DNA of 15,655 nt from Chloroflexota bacterium (GTDB lineage: Bacteria; Chloroflexota; Anaerolineae; Caldilineales; Caldilineaceae). The notes under the pieces are model-generated. The model worked only from the letters and a program-made list of their open reading frames with translations, was not told the DNA's origin and did not search any database. The translations under genes were made by a program, and so were the position numbers. This document shows, piece after piece, positions 7,093 to 14,576 of this stretch (its first letter is position 1; every line of letters starts with the position of its first letter). The DNA lies in assembly GCA_003577005.1 (NCBI GenBank), contig QEUW01000155.1:1-15655 (forward strand), read 5' to 3'.

Positions 7093-7279
7093 GGGTGCGT
7101 CCGAAATTTGGGACGAGTAGGGCGAGATGCCATCTTACCCGCTGGAACCCGCATTTCGCGCCCAGAGGGCGCCCGGGGCCGGAGACGCATCGGTCAGGCA
7201 GAGTGGTGCTGGCCCCGGGGACCCTTGGGTGCGGAATGCTTGTGGCGCCAAATTCTCGCCCCCAAGCCTGGACGCACCC
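7093..7279 (+). repeat. Structured repeat element, copy B (187 bp, terminal inverted repeats, two internal hairpins)
   Basis: The terminal inverted repeats are 25 bp (7093-7117 and 7255-7279), matching 19 of 25 and sharing GGGTGCGTCC exactly. The small hairpin GGGCGAGA/TCTTACCC lies at 7120-7140. The large hairpin has 30-base arms at 7151-7180 and 7211-7239, starting GCATT and ending CCCGGGGCC, with few mismatches. It aligns in order with the minus strand of 1583-1749. The outer stem plus two inner hairpins would give a cloverleaf-like fold. It lies just upstream of the transporter promoter and encodes nothing evident. Confidence 0.7.
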
Positions 7280-7295
7280 CAGTCAAAAAACAACA

Positions 7296-7324
7296 TTGAC
7301 AATCCTATCCTCCTTTGCTACACT
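7296..7324 (+). promoter_or_regulatory. Promoter of the ABC transporter operon
   Basis: Perfect -35 TTGACA (7296-7301), 17-bp spacer, -10 TACACT (7319-7324). The start point would be near 7331, leaving a leader of about 150 nt before the first gene. I see no known riboswitch in that leader. Confidence 0.75.
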
Positions 7325-7484
7325 CCCCTTTGTCTGTTTTTCCACAGAGATGTCTGCGCCCACCAGCAACTACTGGAATCGATCCCTGCGTGCTGCTCCC
7401 CACGTAGCCAGGCGATCCCATTTCCAAACTGGCTCGGTGCGCACCCAAACCAAATCAACCGTTTTGCCAAAGGAGGAGAACCCG

Positions 7485-9416
7485 ATGAAAAAGCAGCTGT
7501 TCCTGATGCTCATTGTGATTCTAACAATGGCGTTAACAGCCTGTGCGCCGGGCGATGTACCCGCCGCCAGCACCGGCGGTGAGGCAGCGGCACCCGCCGC
7601 CGGCGAGATGACCTTTGTCGGCACGCCGCGAAACGAAACGCTGATCCTGGATGAGTTGAATGGTTCGCTCGACCGCCCTGATTTCTTTAACATTTATGCA
7701 CCCGGTGTGGCGGCCGGTCGTGGCTATCATGAACTTTGTACAGATCATCTCTGGGAGATCGACACGACGACCGGTCTGCAATATGGCTCGCTGGCAGCAG
7801 AACTGCCCACGGCCCTGAACGACGAATGGACCAGTTTTGAGATCAAGCTACGCGAGGGCATTTACTGGGATGACGGTGTGGAATTCACGGCCGACGATCT
7901 GGCCTTTACGCTCAACATGTGGCTCGAAACCGAGAACATTGCCATCCACGGCTGGGCGACAGATTATATCGAGAGCGTCGAGGTGGTGGACCGCTATACG
8001 GTCCACCTCAACACGACGCGCCCCCAGCCCCGTCTGGCAAAAGACCTGGGGGTGACGATCTGGGGCAACCGTCTCTATCCCATGCCCAAGCACGTCTGGG
8101 AAAACGAAGACGCGGCGAGCTTTGCCTTCTTCCCGCCGGTCTGCATCGGGCAGTATTCGTACCGGGATCACGACCCCAATGGCAACTGGACCATCTGGGA
8201 ACTGCGCGACGACTGGGAACGCACCAGCGTGGGGCAGATCACTGGCAAACATGGGCCCAAATATGTGATGTGGAACTTTGTTGGCACCGAAGAGAAACGT
8301 ATCCTTGCCATGATCAACCACGACATCGACATTCTGCAAGATATTACGCCTGAGTCGATGGAGGTACTGACCCAGCGCAGCCAGACGGCGCGAGCATGGC
8401 ACGCGGGTTTCCCCTATGCGGATTTCGATGACCCGTGCGAGCGCGGCATTTCGTTCAACAACTCGGAGTTCCCCTATTCGGAATGGCAGGTGCGCTGGGC
8501 GCTGGCCCTGGCCACCGACATCAAGAACGTGTCGCTGGCCACGTTTGGCGGCATGTTGCGCGTCTCGCCGCTGGCGGTTCCGCCGGTGGCTGCGGTGCAG
8601 AACACCTATCACAAACCGTTGGTAGAAGATCTAAAAGCAATGACCCTGCCCGATGGCTACGCCCCCTTCGACGCCAACTTTGCCCGCGACATGGCCGAGA
8701 TCTTCAATCAGCAAGGGATCGGGGCCGACCTGCCCCAGAGCGAAGAAGAGTTGATCGACCTCTTTGGGGTGGGCTGGTGGAAGTATGATGTGGAGCAGGC
8801 GGCGAAGCTGTTGGAAAGCGTCGGCTTCTCGCGCGACGCCAATGGCAAGTGGCTGCTCCCCGACGGCACGCCGTGGAGCATCTCGATCAACGCCCCCGCC
8901 GACTTCGAGGTGCAGTCCGGGCGGCTGGCCTTTGCCGTGGCCGACTCGTGGACCAAGTTTGGCATCGATGCGTCCGCCAATACGATGACGGCCGGTTCGT
9001 TCTGGAATGCCCAATCTACCGGCGAATTTCAGGCCGGCTCATATTGGCCGGGTTGCGCCATCGGCCCCGACATCTTCCCGAACATCCGCGGTTGGCATCA
9101 GAAATACATTGTGCCGACCGGTGAGCTGGCGCCCGGCAATGCCAACCGCCACAGCAGCGACGAGATCGCACGCATCCTGGACGAACTCGAAAAGGTGACC
9201 TCGGACGACCCGCGCAATGTCGAGCTCAGCAAGGAACTGTTGCTGCAAATGGCGCGCGAGATGCACTGGATCCCCATGTTTGGCACCTCCAAGTTTGTGC
9301 CGGTCAATGAGTATTACTGGACCAACTACCCCACCGCCGACAACTACTATGAAGGCCCGTGGTGGTGGTGGTCGAACTTCAAGTATATTGTGGCGCACAT
9401 CGAGCCGAAGCAGTAG
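7485..9416 (+). CDS. ABC transporter substrate-binding lipoprotein, family 5 (peptide/oligosaccharide type)
   Basis: This 643-aa protein captures substrate outside the membrane for the importer encoded downstream. The N-terminus is a lipoprotein signal peptide (MKKQLFLMLIVILTMALTAC) with lipobox LTAC and Cys20 as the lipid anchor, followed by an Ala/Gly-rich tether to about residue 43. The body shows family-5 marks: LWEIDTTTGLQYGSLAAELP, FEIKLREGIYWDDGVEFTADDLAFTLN, QVRWALALATD and WWKYDVEQAAKLLESVGF. It is long for the family and rich in Trp/Tyr, ending near GPWWWWSNFKYIV, which suits a sugar-stacking pocket. AGGAGG at 7471-7476, eight bases before the ATG, fixes the start. The open frame upstream to 7095 runs through repeat copy B and the promoter and is not coding. 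A 106-nt hairpin follows the gene. Confidence 0.9.
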   Translation: MKKQLFLMLIVILTMALTACAPGDVPAASTGGEAAAPAAGEMTFVGTPRNETLILDELNGSLDRPDFFNIYAPGVAAGRGYHELCTDHLWEIDTTTGLQYGSLAAELPTALNDEWTSFEIKLREGIYWDDGVEFTADDLAFTLNMWLETENIAIHGWATDYIESVEVVDRYTVHLNTTRPQPRLAKDLGVTIWGNRLYPMPKHVWENEDAASFAFFPPVCIGQYSYRDHDPNGNWTIWELRDDWERTSVGQITGKHGPKYVMWNFVGTEEKRILAMINHDIDILQDITPESMEVLTQRSQTARAWHAGFPYADFDDPCERGISFNNSEFPYSEWQVRWALALATDIKNVSLATFGGMLRVSPLAVPPVAAVQNTYHKPLVEDLKAMTLPDGYAPFDANFARDMAEIFNQQGIGADLPQSEEELIDLFGVGWWKYDVEQAAKLLESVGFSRDANGKWLLPDGTPWSISINAPADFEVQSGRLAFAVADSWTKFGIDASANTMTAGSFWNAQSTGEFQAGSYWPGCAIGPDIFPNIRGWHQKYIVPTGELAPGNANRHSSDEIARILDELEKVTSDDPRNVELSKELLLQMAREMHWIPMFGTSKFVPVNEYYWTNYPTADNYYEGPWWWWSNFKYIVAHIEPKQ

Positions 9417-9464
9417 CGGTAGAAAGCCAGGAGCGTAACCCGTTTAGAGTCTGTTCGTAAGAAA

Positions 9465-9570
9465 CTGTCTGAAAAGGGTCGGTGCGATGCACCTGGGCCA
9501 CCGGGCATTCCTGAGGCGCCACGCACCTTGCAGGTGCATCGCACCAGTCTGGCGCCCCCTTTTCAGACAG
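9465..9570 (+). terminator. Two-tier intra-operon hairpin, probable attenuator or mRNA stabiliser
   Basis: The outer stem CTGTCTGAAAAGGG (9465-9478) pairs perfectly with 9557-9570. Inside it, GGTGCGATGCACCTG (9481-9495) pairs perfectly with 9531-9545. The right arm is followed by CTTTTAAG, a short T-run. It stands between the binding-protein gene and the first permease gene. In such operons a partial terminator or 3' protecting hairpin usually raises binding protein over permeases, so that role is inferred here. Confidence 0.6.
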
Positions 9571-9660
9571 CTTTTAAGTAATCCCGTTTTGAATCCTCAC
9601 CTCGGTGACAATCATCTGGGAAGTGGCTGTCACCTGGATTGCCTGGATTGGGTGATTGAC

Positions 9661-10659
9661 ATGCAGTTTGCACGATTTCTGGTTTCGCGTGTTATCAGTT
9701 ATGTGCTCGTAGTGTGGATCAGCATTACGATTGTCTTTTTTGTGCCGCGTTTTATACCGGGCAACCCGGTCGAGACGATGCTGGGGCGCTTGATGTCGCA
9801 GGGCACCACGATGGAGCCGGAACTGGTCGAGCAGATGCGCAAAACCATGACGCAGATGTTTGGTCTGGAAGGTACGCTCTGGGAGCAGTACACCTCTTTT
9901 TTGCAGCGTGTGTTGGTGACGCGCGATTTTGGGCCGTCACTCTCCTACTACCCGACCCCGGTGAACTTGCTGATTGCCAAAGCGTTGCCCTGGTCGCTTG
10001 GCTTGTTGTTGACAGCCTTGGCGGTCAGTTGGTGCCTGGGCAACTTCATTGGTCTCCTCGCCGGTTATTACAACCGAAAATTTACCTCCAAAATGATCGA
10101 GACGACGGCCATGATCGTCTATCCGATCCCATATTATATCCTCGCCCTGTTGCTGGTGATCCTCTTCGCCTATATCTGGCCGGTCTTTCCCTTTGTCTTC
10201 CAGGTGAGTGGCCAGCCCGGCTCGTGGCCGTGGATGAAGAGCGTTGCCTATAATTCGTTCCTGCCCTTGATGTCCATCGTTGTGGTGAGCCTGGGCTGGT
10301 GGACGATCAGCATGAAAGCGATGGCGATCGACACCAAAGAAGAAGATTTTATTCATTATGCGCGCTATCGCGGCGTCAACGACAACAAGGTGATGTTTGG
10401 CTACGTGGCGCGCACCGCTATTCTGCCGCAGATCACTGTGTTGGGGCTGAGCATCGGCGGTGTCTTTGGCGGCTCGTTGATTACCGAGATCCTCTTTGGC
10501 TACCCAGGTGTCGGCACGCTGGTCTACCGGGCGATATTGGGTTCGGATTACAACCTGATCATGGGCACTATCAGCCTCTCAATCGTCGCCGTGGCCACGG
10601 CGACGCTGGTTTTGGATCTGATCTACCCGTTCATCGACCCGCGCATCCGCTATCAATGA
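9661..10659 (+). CDS. ABC transporter permease, first subunit (DppB/OppB-like)
   Basis: A 332-aa inner-membrane permease that forms half of the import channel. It begins with a membrane helix (FLVSRVISYVLVVWISITIVFFV) and the family motif PRFIPGNPVE. About five further helices follow in the remaining sequence. The cytoplasmic coupling loop that contacts the ATPases reads DFIHYARYRGVNDNKVMFGYVARTAILP in two overlapping parts near residues 230-260. FGYPGVGTL close to the end is also typical. The length suits the DppB class. ATG 9661 has GGGTGA five bases upstream. The frame is open back to 9487, but that part overlaps the double hairpin. Two perfect copies of CCTGGATTG (9633-9650) sit just before the ribosome site. 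Confidence 0.92.
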   Translation: MQFARFLVSRVISYVLVVWISITIVFFVPRFIPGNPVETMLGRLMSQGTTMEPELVEQMRKTMTQMFGLEGTLWEQYTSFLQRVLVTRDFGPSLSYYPTPVNLLIAKALPWSLGLLLTALAVSWCLGNFIGLLAGYYNRKFTSKMIETTAMIVYPIPYYILALLLVILFAYIWPVFPFVFQVSGQPGSWPWMKSVAYNSFLPLMSIVVVSLGWWTISMKAMAIDTKEEDFIHYARYRGVNDNKVMFGYVARTAILPQITVLGLSIGGVFGGSLITEILFGYPGVGTLVYRAILGSDYNLIMGTISLSIVAVATATLVLDLIYPFIDPRIRYQ

Positions 10660-10668
10660 GATGATTCA

Positions 10669-10733
10669 GACGATGGATGATAGACCATCATCCATCGTCC
10701 ATGGTCCACCGTCGACCGTCCACCGTCCATCAC
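10669..10733 (+). repeat. Heptamer tandem array with a 13-bp hairpin between the permease genes
   Basis: From 10687 the sequence divides into 7-base units: ATCATCC, ATCGTCC, ATGGTCC, ACCGTCG, ACCGTCC, ACCGTCC, then a partial unit. The first two units are mirrored upstream, giving a perfect 13-bp stem (10669-10681 with 10687-10699) around the loop AGACC. It fills most of the 84-base gap and resembles the short tandemly repeated heptamers known from cyanobacteria. It may act as an mRNA structure or be a slippage-prone repeat. Confidence 0.75.
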
Positions 10734-10743
10734 GAGGCAACCA

Positions 10744-11571
10744 ATGCGCCTGATCAAGCCAAGATTGGTGATTGGCATCATCATCGTGGGTATCTTTTCG
10801 ATCTTGGGGCTGATTCTGCCCTTTTTTGCCCCGGAAAACCCCACGGCCTGGAATACCTATTTTCGCAATCTGCCGCCCAGCCGTGAGCATATCATGGGCA
10901 CCAATAACCTGGGGCAGGACATCTTCTGGCTGCTCACCTGGTCGATCCGCAACTCGTTGTGGATCGGTCTGTCGGTGGCAGCGTTGGCGACGCTCATCGG
11001 CGTCGTTGTGGGTTTGCTCAGCGGCTTTTTGGGTGGCGCCGTTGACCGGGCGTTGACCTTGATCATGGACATCGTGATCGCCGTGCCCTCGCTGCCGATC
11101 CTGATCCTCATGTCGGCGCTGCTCGGTGGGCGCACTTCGCTGCTCATCATTGCCGGGGTGTTGGTGCTCTTCAACTGGCCGTGGCCGGGTCGCCAGGCGC
11201 GCGCCATGTCGCTCAGCCTGCGCGAGCGCGAATTTATCAACATTGCGCAGGCTTCGGGCGAAGGCAACTTGAAGATCGTGGTGGTGGAGATCATGCCCTT
11301 TGTGCTCGGCTGGGCGCTGGCAAACTTTATCAACACGATCCTGGTTGCCATCTCAGCCGAATCAGGGTTGGCGATCATTGGGCTTTCCAGCCTCAAAGAC
11401 GCCACCCTGGGCACCATGATCTACTGGGCCATGCAACATCAGGCGCTGCTATTGGAGAAATGGCTGTGGATCCTGTCGCCCATCATCTCGATCATGTTGC
11501 TCTTTATCGGTCTCTTTCTGGTCTCCACCGGCTGGTCCGACTACTTTGCTACACGAAGAGGACGGCAATGA
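10744..11571 (+). CDS. ABC transporter permease, second subunit (DppC/OppC-like)
   Basis: A 275-aa inner-membrane permease, the partner of the upstream subunit. It opens with a membrane helix (LVIGIIIVGIFSILGLILPFF) and the class motif HIMGTNNLGQDIF, then has about five more helices. The coupling loop reads EREFINIAQASGEGNLKIVV near residue 160. It ends with a helix and STGWSDYFATRRGRQ. GAGG lies six bases before the ATG (gap CAACCA). Its stop overlaps the start of the first ATPase gene by four bases (ATGA), so translation is coupled. It lacks the long N-terminal extension of many OppC proteins. Confidence 0.92.
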   Translation: MRLIKPRLVIGIIIVGIFSILGLILPFFAPENPTAWNTYFRNLPPSREHIMGTNNLGQDIFWLLTWSIRNSLWIGLSVAALATLIGVVVGLLSGFLGGAVDRALTLIMDIVIAVPSLPILILMSALLGGRTSLLIIAGVLVLFNWPWPGRQARAMSLSLREREFINIAQASGEGNLKIVVVEIMPFVLGWALANFINTILVAISAESGLAIIGLSSLKDATLGTMIYWAMQHQALLLEKWLWILSPIISIMLLFIGLFLVSTGWSDYFATRRGRQ

Positions 11572-12569
11572 TCCGCATCAAGAATGTAAGTCTTTTTTAC
11601 GACACCGTACAAGGGACGGTCAAAGCGGTCGAAGGGGTCTCGTTTGACATCTACGACGGCGAAATAGTGGGCATTGCCGGCGAATCCGGGTGTGGCAAAT
11701 CGACCTTGATGAAAGGGATCTATGGCAACATCGAACGGCCCATGTACCTGGCCAACGGTGCGATTGAACTGGCGATCGATGACAACGGGCAGAGCGAGGT
11801 GATCCCCAGCAATGAATTCCACCGCTACTGGTGGAAACAGCTTGCTTACATCCCGCAAGCATCTATGAGCGTACTCAACCCGGTGGTGCGGATCAAAGAC
11901 CAGTTTCTCGATTCCTTTTCCAGCCAGGAGATCAACACACACGGCAAAACGGCCTTGGTCGAAGCGATGGCCGCCTACTTGCAGGAGCTCGAGTTGCCGG
12001 CCGATGTGCTCTCCGCCTTTCCCCACCAGTTGAGCGGCGGCATGAGACAACGGGTGATCGTGGCGATGGCGACCTTTGTCCAGCCCAGGTTTGTGTTGGC
12101 CGATGAACCCACCACCGCACTCGATGTGGTCGTCCAACGCGGCATCCTGACGCTGTTACGCAATCTGCAAAAGCGGCTGGGCAACACCTTTGTCATGGTC
12201 TCGCACGATATGGGCGTCCACTACCAGATCACCGACCGCATGGTGATCATGTATGCCGGCAAGGTGGTGGAGATCGCACCGACAGAGGTCATCTTTGAGC
12301 GCCCGCTGCACCCGTACACCGAGATGTTGATCCGCTCGCTGCCACGCCTGGGGGACGATACGGAGCGTTCGGGGATCAGCGGGAGCCCGCCCAGCCTGCT
12401 ACGCCCGCCTCAAGGCTGCCGGTTTGCGGCGCGCTGTTACCTGGCCGACGCCGGTTGTACGCAGACCTCGCCGGAACTGTTGGAGGTCGAACCGGGCCAT
12501 TTTGTGGCCTGTCTGAAACGGGAACCTGGCGCCCAACCCATTACTGCTAGAGAAATGGTGATTGCATGA
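11568..12569 (+). CDS. ABC transporter ATPase, first subunit (DppD/OppD-like)
   Basis: A 333-aa cytoplasmic ATPase that powers import. Walker A GESGCGKST is at 38-46, the Q-loop IPQAS at Gln97, the signature LSGGMRQR at 155-162, Walker B FVLADEP at 175-181 with catalytic Glu180, and the switch His in SHD at 213. The C-terminal oligopeptide-transporter domain holds four cysteines (GCRFAARC, AGC, then FVACL). In this family such cysteines can bind an iron-sulfur cluster; whether they do here is unknown. Residues 60-90 carry a longer insert than usual between Walker A and the Q-loop. The start is fixed by the ATGA overlap with the permease gene; the frame upstream to 11181 only reads through that gene. 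Confidence 0.93.
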   Translation: MIRIKNVSLFYDTVQGTVKAVEGVSFDIYDGEIVGIAGESGCGKSTLMKGIYGNIERPMYLANGAIELAIDDNGQSEVIPSNEFHRYWWKQLAYIPQASMSVLNPVVRIKDQFLDSFSSQEINTHGKTALVEAMAAYLQELELPADVLSAFPHQLSGGMRQRVIVAMATFVQPRFVLADEPTTALDVVVQRGILTLLRNLQKRLGNTFVMVSHDMGVHYQITDRMVIMYAGKVVEIAPTEVIFERPLHPYTEMLIRSLPRLGDDTERSGISGSPPSLLRPPQGCRFAARCYLADAGCTQTSPELLEVEPGHFVACLKREPGAQPITAREMVIA

Positions 12570-13591
12570 GCGAGAATTTTTTAGAGATCACCGAGGTCAG
12601 CAAGGTCTTTCGCATTGGTGGGCTCATCGGTTCGCGCAAGCTGGCCGCTGTGGACCAGGTGTCGCTGGCGCTGACAAAGGCCAAACCCCAGATCCTCAGC
12701 ATCGTGGGCGAATCGGGTTCGGGGAAGACCACGCTGGCGCGCATGGTGTTGCGCCTGATCCAACCTACCAGTGGCGAAATCGTGATCGACGGCTTGAGCA
12801 CAAGCGGGCGTCTGACCGGCGAACAGGTCAGGGGGTTCCGGCGCAAGGTGCAGCCTATCTTTCAGAATCCGTTCGAGAGCTTTAGCAGCCGCAAGACGGT
12901 GGACACCTATCTCTTTGAGACGGCCCGCAACATCTTGGGGGTGCGCGGCAAGCAGGCGGCACACCAGGCGGTCGATGAGGCGCTGGTCAATGTAGGGCTA
13001 TCGGCGGAGCGTGTGATTGGGCGCTACCCCAACCAGTTTTCGGGCGGGGAGTTGCAGCGCGTCTCGGTGGCCCGCGCCATCATCCCGCACCCGGAGTTGC
13101 TCGTGGCCGACGAGCCGGTCAGCATGATCGATGCTTCATTGCGCATGACAGTGGTCAACCTGTTCAAGAAGTTGCGTGACGAGTTCAAGATCAACATCCT
13201 CTATATCACACATGATCTCTCCACCGCCTACTACGTGAGTGACTTGATCGCCATCATGTATCGCGGCAATGTGGTCGAATATGGCCCGTCCAGCCAGATT
13301 CTGCGCAACCCCGCTCACCCCTACACCGAGTTGCTGCTCGACTCGGTAGCCAAGATCGGCGAGAAGTGGAGCGAGCTTGTCCGTCTGCCCGACATGGAAA
13401 CCAAAGAGTATGGTTATGTGGGCTGCAAATTTGTCGGGCGTTGTCCCTACGCCCGCGAGATCTGCCGCCAGGTGAAGCCCCCCAGGGTGGTTACGGAAGA
13501 GGGTCGCGAGGTCTTGTGCTTCAAATTGGTGGATTTCCAGCCCGTTGAAGCGCGACAAGCGGGGTCAGTTGTAAGCGCCGGGGGGACGTGA
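12566..13591 (+). CDS. ABC transporter ATPase, second subunit (DppF/OppF-like)
   Basis: A 341-aa partner ATPase. Walker A GESGSGKTT is at 48-56, the Q-loop PIFQNPFES at Gln100, the signature FSGGELQRV at 158-166, Walker B LLVADEP at 178-184 and the switch His in ITHDLS at 216. The D-loop reads SMIDAS where most ATPases have SALD, a mild departure. The C-terminal domain again has four cysteines (GCKFVGRC, EIC, then VLCFKL). It starts in an ATGA overlap with the previous gene and closes the operon. The converging metallophosphoesterase gene ends 57 bases further on. Confidence 0.93.
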   Translation: MSENFLEITEVSKVFRIGGLIGSRKLAAVDQVSLALTKAKPQILSIVGESGSGKTTLARMVLRLIQPTSGEIVIDGLSTSGRLTGEQVRGFRRKVQPIFQNPFESFSSRKTVDTYLFETARNILGVRGKQAAHQAVDEALVNVGLSAERVIGRYPNQFSGGELQRVSVARAIIPHPELLVADEPVSMIDASLRMTVVNLFKKLRDEFKINILYITHDLSTAYYVSDLIAIMYRGNVVEYGPSSQILRNPAHPYTELLLDSVAKIGEKWSELVRLPDMETKEYGYVGCKFVGRCPYAREICRQVKPPRVVTEEGREVLCFKLVDFQPVEARQAGSVVSAGGT

Positions 13592-13611
13592 ATGCAAGGG
13601 GTTGAGAGTTA

Positions 13612-13628
13612 CTTCGCCTCAGGCGGAG
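13612..13628. terminator. Weak hairpin in the convergent gap
   Basis: CTTCGCC (13612-13618) pairs with GGCGGAG (13622-13628), one T-G wobble, around loop TCA. It is the only stem in the 57-base gap between the two converging genes and has no T-tract on either side, so a terminator role is only possible. Confidence 0.25.
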
Positions 13629-13648
13629 GGGTCCATCGCTGCCCGCGT

Positions 13649-14524
13649 TCATATCTCTCCTGGAAGCAGCGTGAAGATGGTAATCTCAGGCCGGCAATTC
13701 AAGCGGTATGGCGCCGGCCACATACCCAACCCTCGGCTCGTGTAGACCTGCCGTCCACCCACCTGGCGCAAGCCAATTGGATACCGCCGGCCAAAGCGGG
13801 GCAGGATAGGTGCATACGTATAAAGTCCATCGCGACCAGGGCGCAGCAAGGGTAGACGCACCTGGCCGCCATGACTATGTCCACTAAATTGCACCGCTAC
13901 CGGCGCCTCTCGCTGGATGACCAGGTCGAAGAAGTCCGGCTCATGCACCATCAGCAGCGTGGTCGCACCGGAGGGAATCCCCTGCAACGCGACGTTGAGA
14001 TCGGGGCGCCCGCCCCAAATGTCGTCCACACCGGCCAGCCAGAGATCATTTGCAATCTGTGTAGCCTGGTTGCGCAACACATGAACACCGGCCTCTTCTA
14101 GCGCTGCAAGCACGATGCGCACATCCGACCAGTAATCATGATTGCCAAAGACGGCATAGATAGGAGCCTGCGCCCGCCGTAATGGCTCGACCATCCCCTC
14201 CGCATCGCGGGCATGGTCGCCTACATAGTCACCGGTCAGGAAAATCCAGTCCGGCGCCAGCGGATTGATGATAGTGATGGCCTCCGCAAGGCCTTCTGGC
14301 CCGGTAAAGTCGCACAGGTGGATGTCCGAAAGGTGGGCAATACGTTTACCCGCCTGCCGTTCCGGCAGACCAGCGATGTGAAGATCGATCGCTTCCACGT
14401 CCACCCAACGCGGCTCGACCAGGCGCGAATAGGCCACGGTCGCTATGCTGGCAGCAGCAAGCCCGCCAAGTAGCTGCAGCAACCCCGTACCAGGAAAAGA
14501 AAGTGTTCCGTTGCCTTGGGTCAT
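13649..14524 (-). CDS. Membrane-anchored metallophosphoesterase (YaeI-like)
   Basis: A 291-aa calcineurin-type phosphoesterase. The two-metal site ligands are all present: HLSDIHLCDF (Asp67, His69), FLTGDYV (Asp99), FGNHDYW (Asn128, His129), MVHEPDF (His194) and SGHSHGGQVRLP (His216, His218). A hydrophobic stretch at about 14-32 is an uncleaved signal anchor or signal peptide, so the active domain is likely outside the membrane. YaeI-type enzymes hydrolyse phosphodiesters and some act on UDP-diacylglucosamine or lipids; the substrate here is unknown. ATG 14524 is chosen over TTG 14530, but no good ribosome site precedes either. Only 52 bases separate it from the nitroreductase stop, so the two are probably co-transcribed. 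Confidence 0.88.
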   Translation of the reverse strand: MTQGNGTLSFPGTGLLQLLGGLAAASIATVAYSRLVEPRWVDVEAIDLHIAGLPERQAGKRIAHLSDIHLCDFTGPEGLAEAITIINPLAPDWIFLTGDYVGDHARDAEGMVEPLRRAQAPIYAVFGNHDYWSDVRIVLAALEEAGVHVLRNQATQIANDLWLAGVDDIWGGRPDLNVALQGIPSGATTLLMVHEPDFFDLVIQREAPVAVQFSGHSHGGQVRLPLLRPGRDGLYTYAPILPRFGRRYPIGLRQVGGRQVYTSRGLGMWPAPYRLNCRPEITIFTLLPGEI

Positions 14525-14576
14525 GGGCAATCAGACCAAGTGTCTCCGAGGAAAATTTCTACTGGCAGAGGGGTCA

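Noticed and set aside
7095..7484. In-frame extension of the substrate-binding protein upstream of ATG 7485
   Set aside because: It reads through element B and the promoter, and would bury the signal peptide; AGGAGG precedes ATG 7485.
7848..8612. 254-codon minus-strand open frame
   Set aside because: Antisense shadow of the substrate-binding protein gene; no recognisable domain.
9487..9660. In-frame extension of the first permease upstream of ATG 9661
   Set aside because: It overlaps the long hairpin, and the usual permease N-terminus begins at 9661.
11181..11567. Long in-frame extension of the first ATPase
   Set aside because: It only reads through the second permease in another frame; the ATGA overlap marks the start.
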